From positions 1-32,507 of the forward strand of contig JBHEMK010000116.1 in NCBI GenBank assembly GCA_046262635.1: a DNA stretch of 32,507 nt. The letters run 5' to 3'. The notes beneath the pieces are model-generated. The model did not search any database. It was not told the DNA's origin and worked only from the letters and a program-made list of their open reading frames with translations. Of the stretch, positions 16,629 through 26,285 are shown piece after piece. Origin of the DNA: JBHEMK01 sp046262635 (GTDB taxonomy: Bacteria; Actinomycetota; Thermoleophilia; Gaiellales; Gaiellaceae). The position numbers were made by a program, and so were the translations under genes. How positions within the stretch are numbered: the stretch's first letter is position 1; the number at the start of each line of letters is the position of its first letter.

Positions 16629-18429
16629 TCGAGGTCGTTCCGGCCGGCTTTCCCTTCTTCACCGGCGACTTCGGGGGACCGACCCGAAGCTTCTCGGGCT
16701 GGGCCCGGTACGACGAGTACCACGTGGTGTCGTAGAGCAGGCGCCCCGCGGCGTCGTAGACCTTCCGGCGGACGCTCGTCGAGAGAGCCGGTGAGCCGTA
16801 GTCGTCGATCACCGTCGCTCCTGGCCGGAGCGTCGGGTCGACAGTTTTCACAACGGCCGGGGCCGCGGTGGTAACAAGCGGCGAGGTCTCACTCACGACG
16901 CGGCGGCGCACCGGCGTACCGAAGAGACTGACGGTCAGCTCGGAGGAGCCGACGAACGTCCTCAACAGCAGCCAGTGGCCCGTGTGGTTGACGAACTTCA
17001 GGTCGACGTCGGGGTAGTTGACCGTCGCGTCACGGCCCTGCGGGTAGTGGCTGATGTAGAGAGCGTGATTCGTCCGCTCGGTGATCTTCAACCCCGCCTC
17101 ATACGCGGCGTTGAAGACGGTCGTCGAAACCTGGCAGACGCCACCGCCGAGGCCGGTTTGCAGCTCGCCGTTGATGATCACCGGCGCCTCCCGGAAGCCC
17201 TTGGCGGCGGTGCGGTCACCGGTCGCCTGGTTGAAGGAGAAGGTCTCCCCCGGCGCGATCAGATGGTCGTCGACGAGGTGCGACACGAGCTGGACGTTGT
17301 GGATCCGGTTGGGCTCGCCGCCGAAGAAGGTCGTGTACGAGGAAACGAGCCCGGTGATCGCCATCGACCTGGCCTCCGCAGTCGTCCGCCTCGCTCGTGT
17401 CTGCGCGACGGCGATCCGGGCGACGCGGGTAACCGGCCGCAGCGCTGCGCGCAGCAGCGCCTGCGCCGTCGCGGCCCCCTCGAGCGCCAGACCAGGCTGC
17501 GCCGGCACCACGCGAACGGCGCTGCCGTGGACGATGAAGTCGGCGTCGGCGGGTGGGCGGTTCACCTGCTTCGCGAGGCGGGTGAGCCAGCGGTTGGCGG
17601 CAGGGCCGCCGATGCGGACAGCACGGCGGCCGTCGGCCGGGAGCTGGAGCAACTCGGCGATTCGCCAGCGTGGGAGCCTGAAGCGCGTCGGCCCGACCGT
17701 CAGTCGCACAGGGGCGGCGAGCGCGCGCCGGACCTGCGCGAGCGCGGGCGCGAGCGAGGCGGGTCGAAGCCGCGGGGCCTCGACCCGCACGGGCAGGGGC
17801 ACCGGACCGCCGCGCTCGAAGGCGGCGAGGGCGCGCACCAGCGTCCGCGCGGAGGCGCTCCGGTCGAGGACGCGCCCCTGCCTACCGGGCACGACGACCG
17901 GCTTCAGCCCGCGCAGGCGGATGGCAGGCTCGCGGTGGCGCCGGTCGACGGCCTTCGCGATGCGGTCGAGCTGGAGCCGGAGTGCGCCCTCGAGCACCCC
18001 GGTCGGAGGTGCCACGTCGGCTCCGAAGAAACGGACGTCGAGGCGGACAAAACCCCGCAGCGGCCCGAACCCTTCGCCCTGGCGGCGGGCGTCCGAGACA
18101 GCCGCCCGCCAATCGACCTTGACTCCCAGCGAGTCGGGCGTGACGCGCCAGGAGCGCCCGGCTGCGGTGAATACCACGGGCACGCGTACCAGCGCGGCCG
18201 ATCGCTTCTCGAGCTGCGACCGGGCCTGGCCCAGCTCGAGTCCTCCGACGTCCACGCCGGCGATACGAACCCCGTCGGCGATCCGGGCCGGGGAGCCGGC
18301 GAAGGCGAGCCCGAGTACAATTCCGGCAGCGAGGAGCAGGCCCGCGACGAGCGCCAGACGACGCGGGCGCAGGCCGGACCCGGCCCTCCGGCGGGGTCGG
18401 GTGGAGCGGAATCGTGACGGCGGGGACAA
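16504..18429 (-). CDS. VanW/YoaR-type cell-envelope protein with peptidoglycan-binding-like repeats
   Basis: This 641-residue protein has an Arg-rich cytosolic N-terminus, a transmembrane segment (24-44), and two PG_binding_4-like regions (about 55-190 and 195-350). The VanW domain (about 358-495) includes NRIHNVQLVSHLVDD, APGETFSFNQATGDRT, GGGVCQVSTTVFNAAYEAGL and HYPQGRDATVNYPDVDLKF. A short G5-like region follows, then a low-complexity Thr/Pro/Ala tail (about 588-641). Such proteins sit outside the membrane at the cell wall; their biochemical role is not settled. The start is TTG at 18427-18429, chosen because TACACT lies exactly seven bases upstream and the protein then begins just before the basic, membrane-targeting segment. 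It is divergent from the GT-C-like gene. Confidence 0.88.
   Translation of the reverse strand: MSPPSRFRSTRPRRRAGSGLRPRRLALVAGLLLAAGIVLGLAFAGSPARIADGVRIAGVDVGGLELGQARSQLEKRSAALVRVPVVFTAAGRSWRVTPDSLGVKVDWRAAVSDARRQGEGFGPLRGFVRLDVRFFGADVAPPTGVLEGALRLQLDRIAKAVDRRHREPAIRLRGLKPVVVPGRQGRVLDRSASARTLVRALAAFERGGPVPLPVRVEAPRLRPASLAPALAQVRRALAAPVRLTVGPTRFRLPRWRIAELLQLPADGRRAVRIGGPAANRWLTRLAKQVNRPPADADFIVHGSAVRVVPAQPGLALEGAATAQALLRAALRPVTRVARIAVAQTRARRTTAEARSMAITGLVSSYTTFFGGEPNRIHNVQLVSHLVDDHLIAPGETFSFNQATGDRTAAKGFREAPVIINGELQTGLGGGVCQVSTTVFNAAYEAGLKITERTNHALYISHYPQGRDATVNYPDVDLKFVNHTGHWLLLRTFVGSSELTVSLFGTPVRRRVVSETSPLVTTAAPAVVKTVDPTLRPGATVIDDYGSPALSTSVRRKVYDAAGRLLYDTTWYSSYRAQPEKLRVGPPKSPVKKGKPAGTTSTTTTTLTTTTPATTAPATTPAMTTPATTTPAMTTPATTTLP
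16517..16640. repeat. GTC-rich simple repeat with two 30-bp units
   Basis: Two adjacent 30-bp units (16517-16546 and 16547-16576) match at 27 of 30 positions, followed by shorter, degenerate copies rich in GTC and GCAGG. Because the unit is 10 codons long, all frames repeat: a Ser-rich tail in the thioesterase frame and a TPAMTTPATT-like tail in the minus-strand VanW frame. A third, Val/Ala-rich plus-strand frame is also open. The site is prone to slippage and should vary in length between strains. Confidence 0.8.
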
Positions 18430-18436
18430 GCGGCCC

Positions 18437-18442
18437 AGTGTA
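18437..18442 (-). promoter_or_regulatory. Leaderless -10 element of the VanW-type gene
   Basis: TACACT on the minus strand, then GGGCCGC (seven bases), then the TTG start. It is the only TTG start with this arrangement in the window. Confidence 0.5.
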
Positions 18443-18485
18443 ACCAGGGTAAAGGCGCGCCCCGGGTGAGCCGATTGAACCCCCG

Positions 18486-20552
18486 GTGAGCATCGACGCC
18501 GCCTCCCTCCGTCCCGCCCTCCGTGCCGCTCGGCTGCCCCGCATTCGGTTCGGCGCGCTCGGGTGCGCGCTCGGCCTCGGCTTCATCGTCCGTCTGGCCC
18601 TCGTGTGGGCGCGGGCGACCCCGAACTACTTCCCCGACGAGTACCTCTACGCCGCGCTCGGCCGCTCGCTTGCGGCGCTCGGCGCGCCCTCCGTGCGCGG
18701 CCACTCGGCGCACTTCCCGGCCCTCCTGCAGCCGCTGCTGACGGCGCCGGCCTGGCGGGTCGGCAGCCTCGAGGTGGGTTACCGCATCGTCCAGGCGCTC
18801 GGCGCGGCTGCGATGACACTCGCGGCGGTTCCCTCATACCTGCTCGCCCGGCGGCTCGGGATCGCCCGCGGGACTGGAGTGGTCGTCGGCGCGCTCACGC
18901 TCCTCGTTCCGGATGCCCTCTACGCAGGCCTCGTCGTCGCCGAGCCGTTCGCCTATCCGCTCGCTCTCGGTGCGGCTGCGACGGGGATCGCGGCGATCGC
19001 GCGTCCCAGCGCGCGGGCGCAGGTGCTCTTCCTCGTCTTCGCCGTGCTCGCGGCCTTCGCCCGGGCACAGTTCGCGGTATTGCCGGCCTGCTTCGTCCTC
19101 GCCGTCGTCGTGGTCGGCCTGCGCCGGCGGGCGCTGATGATCGTGCTGCGGCAGCAACGGCTTTCGCTCGCCACGATCGGCCTCGCCGCGGCGAGCACCG
19201 GCATCCTCGCCGCAGCGCGCGGCCTCGGCTACTACTCGAGCGCCGGCCACCTGCACGCAGACCCGCTCGTCGCCGGCAAAGCGATCGGCGTCAACCTGGC
19301 GATCCTCCTCTTCGCCGGCGGCTGGGTGCTCGCACCGGGCGCCGCCATCGGTCTCGCGCTGGCGGTCACGCGACCGCGCTCGCGTGAAGAGCTCGCCTTC
19401 GGCTCGTTCACCCTCGCGCTCGGGGCTGCGCTCCTCGTCGAGGCCGCACTTTGGGGGGACACGGCCATGGTTCAGGAGCGCTACCTGTTCTACGTCCTCC
19501 CGCTCTTCGCGACGGGCTTTGCCCTGTTCGCCTCACGCGGGTGGCCACACGCGCGCATCCATGCCGTGCTGGCTCTGGGGCTGGTCGTGCTGGCAGCGAG
19601 GATGCCCCTCTCCGGCTATGCCCGGCCCGGCGCGGACGACCACTCGCCGTTCCTGCTCGCCGTCCAGTGGCTTCAACCGCTGCTCGGCGGCCCGACCGGC
19701 TCCGCGGTTCTCGTGGCCTCGATCGCGACTGTGCTCGCGCTTGCGGTCGGCGCCGCCGGCTTTTGCCCGAGACTGGCAACGCCGCTCGCACTCTCGCTCG
19801 CGCTCGCGGTCAGCGCCGCGGCCTCCGCTGGCACATTCGCCTTCGACCGGGCAAACTCGGTTCAAGTTCTCCACCGCTACCTCCCGGTCGACCCCGCGTG
19901 GGTCGATCACGCAGGCCTTGGCCCGACGACGCTCGTCACGGCCTACGGCGGCCGGCCGACAGACGCCGAGGAGCAGCTGTTCTGGAACCGCTCGATCCAG
20001 CGCGTGGCGATCCTTCCGGGGGCGTCACCGCCCGACCGGCTCGCGGCCGACCCGCTGCGGATCGGCCGCAGCGGAGAGCTGCTCGCGAACGGGATGGTGC
20101 TGCGGGGGCCGCTGCTCGTGGACGGCTACGCCGGCACGATCATCCTCCGCGGCGCGAGGCGGGTCGGCGACGCTCCACACTTCCGGCTCTGGCGCCCCGC
20201 CGGCACGCCCAGGGTCGCTCTCTACGCCCCAGGTCGCTACTTCGACGGCTACCTCGGTGGCGCGGGTGCGATCCTGATCTGGCCGCAGGGGGAGACGCTG
20301 GCGGGCTGGCTGGAGCTTCACGTGTCCGCACTACCCGGAAACCAGCTCGAGCTGAAGCTCGGGGCCCGCCGCGTCGCGGCTGGGCGCGTCCGAGTCAGAG
20401 TCTGCTCGGTGGGCCGCTGGTCGGTTTCTTTTAACGCGCGGACGCAGAAAATCCTCGGCGGTCGCCCGGTCTCCGGCCGGGCGAGCGTGCCGCGCTTCGT
20501 CCCAGACCCGCGGGCGTGCCCTACCTCGGTCGTTGGCTCCAGCCGTGCTTGA
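18486..20552 (+). CDS. Polytopic membrane protein, GT-C glycosyltransferase-like
   Basis: This 688-residue protein has about a dozen hydrophobic segments between residues 20 and 460 and a C-terminal soluble, probably extracytoplasmic, domain (about 470-688). The first loop after the first membrane segment contains ATPNYFPDEYLYAALGRSLA, with Asp51-Glu52. An acidic pair at this place is the hallmark of GT-C enzymes that use polyprenyl-phosphate sugars. That makes a mannosyl- or arabinosyl-type envelope transferase likely, but donor and acceptor are unknown. The C-terminal domain has beta-rich character (for example YAPGRYFDGYLGGAGAILIW). The start is GTG at 18486. No leaderless -10 or good ribosome-binding site is clear. 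The last 32 bases overlap the acyl-CoA dehydrogenase gene from the other strand. Confidence 0.75.
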   Translation: MSIDAASLRPALRAARLPRIRFGALGCALGLGFIVRLALVWARATPNYFPDEYLYAALGRSLAALGAPSVRGHSAHFPALLQPLLTAPAWRVGSLEVGYRIVQALGAAAMTLAAVPSYLLARRLGIARGTGVVVGALTLLVPDALYAGLVVAEPFAYPLALGAAATGIAAIARPSARAQVLFLVFAVLAAFARAQFAVLPACFVLAVVVVGLRRRALMIVLRQQRLSLATIGLAAASTGILAAARGLGYYSSAGHLHADPLVAGKAIGVNLAILLFAGGWVLAPGAAIGLALAVTRPRSREELAFGSFTLALGAALLVEAALWGDTAMVQERYLFYVLPLFATGFALFASRGWPHARIHAVLALGLVVLAARMPLSGYARPGADDHSPFLLAVQWLQPLLGGPTGSAVLVASIATVLALAVGAAGFCPRLATPLALSLALAVSAAASAGTFAFDRANSVQVLHRYLPVDPAWVDHAGLGPTTLVTAYGGRPTDAEEQLFWNRSIQRVAILPGASPPDRLAADPLRIGRSGELLANGMVLRGPLLVDGYAGTIILRGARRVGDAPHFRLWRPAGTPRVALYAPGRYFDGYLGGAGAILIWPQGETLAGWLELHVSALPGNQLELKLGARRVAAGRVRVRVCSVGRWSVSFNARTQKILGGRPVSGRASVPRFVPDPRACPTSVVGSSRA

Positions 20553-21690
20553 GGTACGTGGCGATCACCTGGCGCTGAATCTCTGATGTCCCTTCGACGA
20601 TCTGGAAGACCTTCGCGTCGCGGAACCACTTCTCGACCGGGTGGTCGCGCATGATCCCGGCGCCGCCGAGGATCTGGACCGCGTCGGTCGTCGCAGTCAT
20701 CGCCGCGTCGGCGGCGAACGCCTTCGCGTAGGCGCCGAGCAATCCCGCGTCCTCGCCCGCGTCGACGGCCGCGCACGCGCGCCAGACGAGCAGGCGCGCG
20801 GCCTCGATCTCCATCGCCATCTGCGCGAGCTTGAACGAGACACCCTGCTGGTCGAGGATCGGCCGGCCGAACGCCTCCCGCTCACGCGCGTATGCGGTCG
20901 CGTGCTCGAAGGCGGCGCGCGCGATCCCGAGCGCGCCGGCCGCGACCTGCGGCCGCGACGACTCGAAGAAGTCCATCGCGACCAGGAATCCCTGGCCTGG
21001 CTGGCCGAGCAGCCGATCGGCCGGGATCCGAACGCCGTCGAGGATCATCGAGCCGGTGTAGGAGGCGCGGAGGCCGAGCTTCGCCTCCTTGCGCCCGGCC
21101 CCGGCCTCACCCCGCTCGAGGATGAATGCCGTGACCTCGCCGTCGAGCTTCGCGAAGACGACCGTGACCTCCGCGATGCCGCCGTTCGTGACGTAAACCT
21201 TCTCGCCGGCGAGAACAAGGCCGTCACCCTGCCGACGTGCAGAGGCCGTGATCGCCGCGACGTCCGAGCCCGCGTGCGGCTCGGTGAAGGCGATGGCCGC
21301 CAGGCAGCCGTCCGTCGAGGCCAGCAGCGGCAGGTAACGCTCCCGCTGGGCGTCGGTGCCGAAGCGGAGCAAGGGCCGCACCGGGAACATCGTCGCCTGT
21401 ATCGTCGCCGCGAGGCCTGCGCAGCCCCACGAGAGCTCCTCTGCGATCAGCGCGGCCGTCACGGCGTCGACCCCGCCACCGCCCCACTTCCGGGGAACGG
21501 CGTAGGAGGTGAGGCCAAGGCCGGCCGCCTGCGCGAGCAACGCGGGCGGGAAGTCCTCCCGTTCATCCCAGCCTGCGGCGATCGGCCTCAGCTCCCGCTC
21601 GGCGAACTCGTGCGCGAGGCGCTGCAGCTCCCGCTGCGTCCGTGTCAGCCGGAAGGAAATTCCTGTCGCGTGGTCCTCGACATCATCCAT
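20521..21690 (-). CDS. Acyl-CoA dehydrogenase (second of the operon)
   Basis: This 389-residue flavoprotein would oxidise an acyl-CoA to the 2-enoyl-CoA and pass electrons to ETF. Typical segments are present: FTEPHAGSDVAAI (FAD and substrate region), ADRLLGQPGQGF, YAREREAFGRPILDQQGVSFKLA, VQILGGAGIMRDHPVEKWFRDAK and VFQIVEGTSEIQR. Glu366 in VEGTS is the catalytic base position used by most short- and medium-chain family members. The start is the ATG at 21688-21690. It lies 75 bp after the SDR gene and is probably the third gene of the operon. It differs clearly in sequence from the first dehydrogenase, so it is not a recent duplicate. The substrate is unknown. Confidence 0.9.
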   Translation of the reverse strand: MDDVEDHATGISFRLTRTQRELQRLAHEFAERELRPIAAGWDEREDFPPALLAQAAGLGLTSYAVPRKWGGGGVDAVTAALIAEELSWGCAGLAATIQATMFPVRPLLRFGTDAQRERYLPLLASTDGCLAAIAFTEPHAGSDVAAITASARRQGDGLVLAGEKVYVTNGGIAEVTVVFAKLDGEVTAFILERGEAGAGRKEAKLGLRASYTGSMILDGVRIPADRLLGQPGQGFLVAMDFFESSRPQVAAGALGIARAAFEHATAYAREREAFGRPILDQQGVSFKLAQMAMEIEAARLLVWRACAAVDAGEDAGLLGAYAKAFAADAAMTATTDAVQILGGAGIMRDHPVEKWFRDAKVFQIVEGTSEIQRQVIATYLKHGWSQRPR

Positions 21691-21765
21691 CGGTTGCCGG
21701 TCCGCGAACCGTACGTGTCGCGCTTCCCGCCGCGCGGTGGATCAGGGGCGCCGCCGAGCCGACCA

Positions 21766-22595
21766 TCAAAAGACGAAGAGCTCGACGCCGCCCGAAACCT
21801 GCAGCTCGATCCCGGTCACATACGAGGCGAGGTCGCTGCAGAGGAAGGCGCCGGCGTTCGCGATGTCCTGCGGCTCGCCGGGGTGCTTCAGCACGGTCCG
21901 ATCGATGATCCGCTGGTTCATCTCGGGATTGGCCAGGTTGAACGCCTCGGTACCGATCACGCCCGGCACGATCGCGTTGCAGGTGATCCCGTGGCGGCCG
22001 CCCTCCAGCGCGAGCGTCTTCGTCAGGCCGAGGATCCCCGCCTTGGTCGTGGAGTAACTCGCCTGGCCGAAGCCGCGGAGCGTGCCCGCCGAGGCCATGT
22101 TCACGATCCGACCCCAGCCGCGCTCCGTCATCCGCGGCCACACCGCCTGCGCGCAGTTGAATGCCCCGGTCAGGTTGACGCACAGGTCGCGCTCCCAAAG
22201 CAGGGGGTCCTGCTTGTGGAACTGGCTGACATGATCGAGCGTGCCCGCGTTGTTGATCAGGATGTCGACTGAGCCGAACTCCTCGACCGCGCGCGCGACC
22301 GTCGCCGCGACCTGCTTCCGGTCGGACACGTCGCACTTGATCGCAGCGGCGCGCCGGCCCATCCCCTCGATCTCCTGCGCCGTCGCCTCACTGTAGACCA
22401 AGCCCTGCTGCCGCGCGACCGTGGCGAGGACGCCGTATCCGTCCGTTTCCTCCGATGCCTGTGACTCGACGAGAATGTCCGCGATCACGACATCGGCGCC
22501 CGCGCGCGCGAGCGTCAGCGCGTCCGCGCGCCCCAGCCCGCGCGAGCCGCCGGTGACAAGCGCGACCCGTCCGGAGAGGTCGATCTCCAATCCCA

Positions 22596-22596
<1 letters not shown>
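21766..22596 (-). CDS. SDR-family NAD-dependent oxidoreductase
   Basis: This 276-residue Rossmann-fold dehydrogenase probably oxidises a 3-hydroxyacyl-CoA or another secondary alcohol in the same catabolic route as its neighbours. It has TGGSRGLG (15-22), Asp40 at the end of beta-2 (favouring NAD over NADP), NNAG (115-118), Ser169, and Tyr181-Lys185 in YSTTK. About 30 extra residues (43-75) lie between beta-2 and the following helix, longer than in a classical SDR. Mycofactocin-associated SDRs also have an insertion here, but I cannot confirm that membership. Its ATG shares one base with the stop of the first dehydrogenase (TGATG), so translation is coupled. Confidence 0.9.
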
Positions 22597-23774
<1,178 letters not shown>

Positions 23775-23793
23775 GCTGCTCCGCCCCGGTCGA

Positions 23794-23809
23794 TTGACTA
23801 GTCAGTCAA
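23794..23809 (-). promoter_or_regulatory. Palindromic operator of the acd-sdr-acd operon (TetR-type candidate)
   Basis: TTGACTAGTCAGTCAA: 6-bp arms (TTGACT and AGTCAA) around four bases, with a perfect 10-bp palindrome TGACTAGTCA inside (23795-23804). It lies over the predicted transcription start, immediately after the -10, where a bound repressor would block transcription. TetR-family repressors of acyl-CoA catabolism commonly use sites of this kind. No regulator gene is in the window. Confidence 0.6.
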
Positions 23810-23838
23810 GAATAGGGACCGCGCTAACAGACCGTCAA
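23809..23838 (-). promoter_or_regulatory. Promoter of the acd-sdr-acd operon
   Basis: On the minus strand TTGACG (23833-23838) is followed after 18 bases by TATTCT (23809-23814). This is the best housekeeping-type -35/-10 pair in the window. The start would be near 23802, giving a leader of about 28 bases with a GGAG ribosome-binding site before the ATG. Confidence 0.6.
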
Positions 23839-23861
23839 CATCCCTGCGGTAGAACGCAGAC

Positions 23862-25004
23862 GTGCGACGCGCAGCCCTTGCCGCCGCCGCCTGCGCTCTC
23901 GTCGCCCCCGCGCCGGCCGCCGCGACTCCGTGGCCCGCCGGGGTCGGCTTCAGTCCTGCGAACCCGCGCAACTTCGCGCATGCGCACCGCCCGGCCTCCG
24001 CGATCAGCCTGGTCGTCGTGCACGTCGTCGAGGGGAGCTACGGCGGCGCCATCTCCTGGTTCCGCAACCCGCGTGCGCGAGCGTCCGCGAACTACGTCGT
24101 CTCCCGGGGCGGCGAGGTCATGCAGATGGTTCCCGAGTGGGACGTCGCCTGGCACGCCGGCAACGGCTGGGTCAACGCGCACTCGCTCGGGATCGAGCAC
24201 GAGGGCTACACCAGTGTTCCCGCGATCTTCACGGACGCCGAGTACCGCGCGTCCGCGCGGCTCGTCGCGGCCATCGTGCAGCGCTTCCACATTCCGGTCG
24301 ACCGTCGCCACCTGATCGGCCACAACCAGGTTCCCGATCCGTTTCACCGCGGCCGGCTCGGCGGCTGGGGCCACCACACCGATCCGGGCACGACCTGGAA
24401 CTGGGCGCGCTATCTCGCGTACGTCCGCTCCTATGTGCAGGGCGTCGAGCCTCCCCCACTGCCGTTCGATGTGACGATCCCCGGCATCGCACTCGCCGCG
24501 AGGCTCCGCGGCACGATCGACTGGAGCGCCGATCCGGTCGGCGAGGCGGCGCAGCGCGTCGACTTCCTCGTCGACGGTGCGCTGCGGTCGACCATCGTCG
24601 CAGAGCCCTACACGATTCCCTGGGACACGACTGCCGAGGCGAACGGCCGCCACGTTCTCACCGTCCATGCGGTCGGTGCCGACGGCAGGACTTCGGACGC
24701 CGCCGTGGTCGTCAAGATCGCAAACCCGCCGCTCCCCCCGAAGGTCGTCACGCAGACGCTGGCGGACGGCCAGACCGTTTCGGGCCTGGTCGCCTGGTCG
24801 GTGACGACGAGCGGCCGGGTCGATCACGTCGAGTACTCCGTGGACGGACTCTTCCGCGACGCGGAGTTCGACCCTCCGTACACGTTTGCGTGGGACACGA
24901 CGCAGGAGACGCCGGGTCTGCACACGCTCGGTGTCCGCGCCGTTACCCCGGACGGCAGGCCCGGGTTGAGGACGACGATCCAGGTCGTCGTCGCGAACCC
25001 CTGA
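23862..25004 (+). CDS. Secreted N-acetylmuramoyl-L-alanine amidase (amidase_2) with two Ig-like domains
   Basis: The enzyme should cleave the bond between MurNAc and the stem peptide in peptidoglycan. The 380-residue protein has a signal peptide (1-21). An amidase_2 domain spans about 45-185: zinc ligands His54 (VVVHVVEG), His154 (LIGHNQVPDP) and Asp174 (HHTDPGTTWNW). The substrate strand SLGIEHEGY (108-116) is also present. Two C-terminal Ig-like repeats (about 205-290 and 300-378) share the pattern VDFLVDG or VEYSVDG, then PWDTT or AWDTT, suggesting wall binding. The start is GTG at 23862. A TAGAAC hexamer six bases upstream hints at leaderless initiation with an imperfect -10. It is divergent from the acyl-CoA operon. 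Confidence 0.9.
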   Translation: MRRAALAAAACALVAPAPAAATPWPAGVGFSPANPRNFAHAHRPASAISLVVVHVVEGSYGGAISWFRNPRARASANYVVSRGGEVMQMVPEWDVAWHAGNGWVNAHSLGIEHEGYTSVPAIFTDAEYRASARLVAAIVQRFHIPVDRRHLIGHNQVPDPFHRGRLGGWGHHTDPGTTWNWARYLAYVRSYVQGVEPPPLPFDVTIPGIALAARLRGTIDWSADPVGEAAQRVDFLVDGALRSTIVAEPYTIPWDTTAEANGRHVLTVHAVGADGRTSDAAVVVKIANPPLPPKVVTQTLADGQTVSGLVAWSVTTSGRVDHVEYSVDGLFRDAEFDPPYTFAWDTTQETPGLHTLGVRAVTPDGRPGLRTTIQVVVANP

Positions 25005-25223
25005 CGGGTCCGAAGCGACCGGACGTACCGGCGCGACGGTGCACGAGCCGCCTGGGTTCGCGACGCGGTCGCCCCGCAGCGGCCTGCGCCAAGGCCCGAC
25101 CTTCGGGCGTGAACGGTGCCGCCACACCTCCGTGCCGGCACACCCCGAGACGCGACGAGCGGAGCCTTCCGCAGCGACCGCACCGGGCAGGGGCGCGGCA
25201 AGGCACGGCCGCGGGCGTAGCCG

Positions 25224-25229
25224 TATCCT
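25224..25229 (+). promoter_or_regulatory. Candidate -10 of the esterase / ATP-grasp cassette
   Basis: TATCCT, nine bases before the ATG at 25239, implying a leader of only about three bases. There is no clear -35. The rest of 25005-25238 holds nothing recognisable. Confidence 0.35.
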
Positions 25230-25238
25230 GCGCGCGCC

Positions 25239-26285
25239 ATGCCCGTTGCGGCAACCGACACCGAGGCCGTCTTCTCGTTCCCAGACCGGCGTCGCACGCT
25301 CGAGCGTGTGGAGCTTGCACATGAGCTACGCCAGCCGCGCCGCGTCCCGTTCGAGCGCCGCGGGCGGCGCTGGGAGCTGCGCCTTGAGCGGCCGGACGCA
25401 GACCGGATGGAGTACCTGCTCGAGCTCGAGCGGCGCGGAGGCGCAGTCGAGGTCGTGCCAGATCCGACCAACCCGCTGCATACACCCGGGCCGTTCGGGC
25501 TGAAATCCGTGCTCGAGTTCCCGGGCTACGAGCCCCCCAACTGGCTGGACGACGACGAGTCGGCCGCCGGGGAGGTCTGCGCGCTCGAGCTCAAGAGCTC
25601 CCGTCTTCGCGCGACGCTTGCCGGCCTCCTTTGGTCACCGTCGGACACCGATCCCCTGGAGCCGCTGCCATTGCTCCTCGTCCACGACGGACCGGAGTAC
25701 GCCGAGTTCTCCGTCCTGCTCCGCCTGCTTGCGCATCTTGTCGACTTCGGCGAGGTGCCGCCTCTGCGAGCGGCGCTCCTGCCGCCCCCGCTCGACCGCA
25801 ACGAGACCTACTCCGCCTCGGCTCGTTACGGCAACGCCGCCGCGGCGGAGTTGCTGCCGCTCGTGCTCGAGCGGGCGCCGTCGGACCGCGCGCCGGTGCT
25901 GCTCGGCGCGAGCCTGGGCGCCCTCGCCGCCCTGCACGCGCACTGGCTCAACCCCGGCCTCGCCGCCGGTCTCTTTCTCCAGTCCGGCAGCTTCTTCCGC
26001 CAGCGCTACGACAAGCAGGAATCGGGCTTCCGCCGGTTCCGACGTGTCGCGCGCTTCATCGGCCAAGTGCATCGCAGCCGTGGCTATCCCGTGCGCATCC
26101 CGACGGTTCTGACGTGCGGGACGGTCGAGGAGAACCTGGACAATAACCGCGCCTTGGCCCGGGCGCTGACCGAGCACCGCTGGGACGTGCGGCTCGTCGA
26201 GCACCGTGACGCCCATAATTGGACCGGCTGGCGCGACGCGCTCCACCCGCACCTGGCGGAGCTGATGCTGAAGGCCTGGAGCTGA
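25239..26285 (+). CDS. Esterase of the enterochelin-esterase/esterase D type
   Basis: This 348-residue alpha/beta hydrolase has an N-terminal region (about 20-75) that looks like the CBM48-type domain of Fes-like esterases (VPFERRGRRWELRLERP, then MEYLLELER). The catalytic domain spans about 115-345. The nucleophile is Ser225 in LLGASLGALAALHAH, the acid is probably in TCGTVEENLDNNR (295-304), and the base is His326 in HRDAHNWTGWRD. The HxWxxWR ending is typical of this group. There is no signal peptide, so it is probably cytosolic. Its stop overlaps the next coding region as CTGA. The substrate is unknown; iron-siderophore or peptide ester hydrolysis are possibilities only. Confidence 0.85.
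   Translation: MPVAATDTEAVFSFPDRRRTLERVELAHELRQPRRVPFERRGRRWELRLERPDADRMEYLLELERRGGAVEVVPDPTNPLHTPGPFGLKSVLEFPGYEPPNWLDDDESAAGEVCALELKSSRLRATLAGLLWSPSDTDPLEPLPLLLVHDGPEYAEFSVLLRLLAHLVDFGEVPPLRAALLPPPLDRNETYSASARYGNAAAAELLPLVLERAPSDRAPVLLGASLGALAALHAHWLNPGLAAGLFLQSGSFFRQRYDKQESGFRRFRRVARFIGQVHRSRGYPVRIPTVLTCGTVEENLDNNRALARALTEHRWDVRLVEHRDAHNWTGWRDALHPHLAELMLKAWS

Noticed and set aside
16427..16735. A Val/Ala-rich plus-strand frame through the GTC repeat that looks like a membrane protein
   Set aside because: The hydrophobic stretch is only the third frame of the simple repeat, between two better-supported frames. It has no sensible start or flanking sequence.
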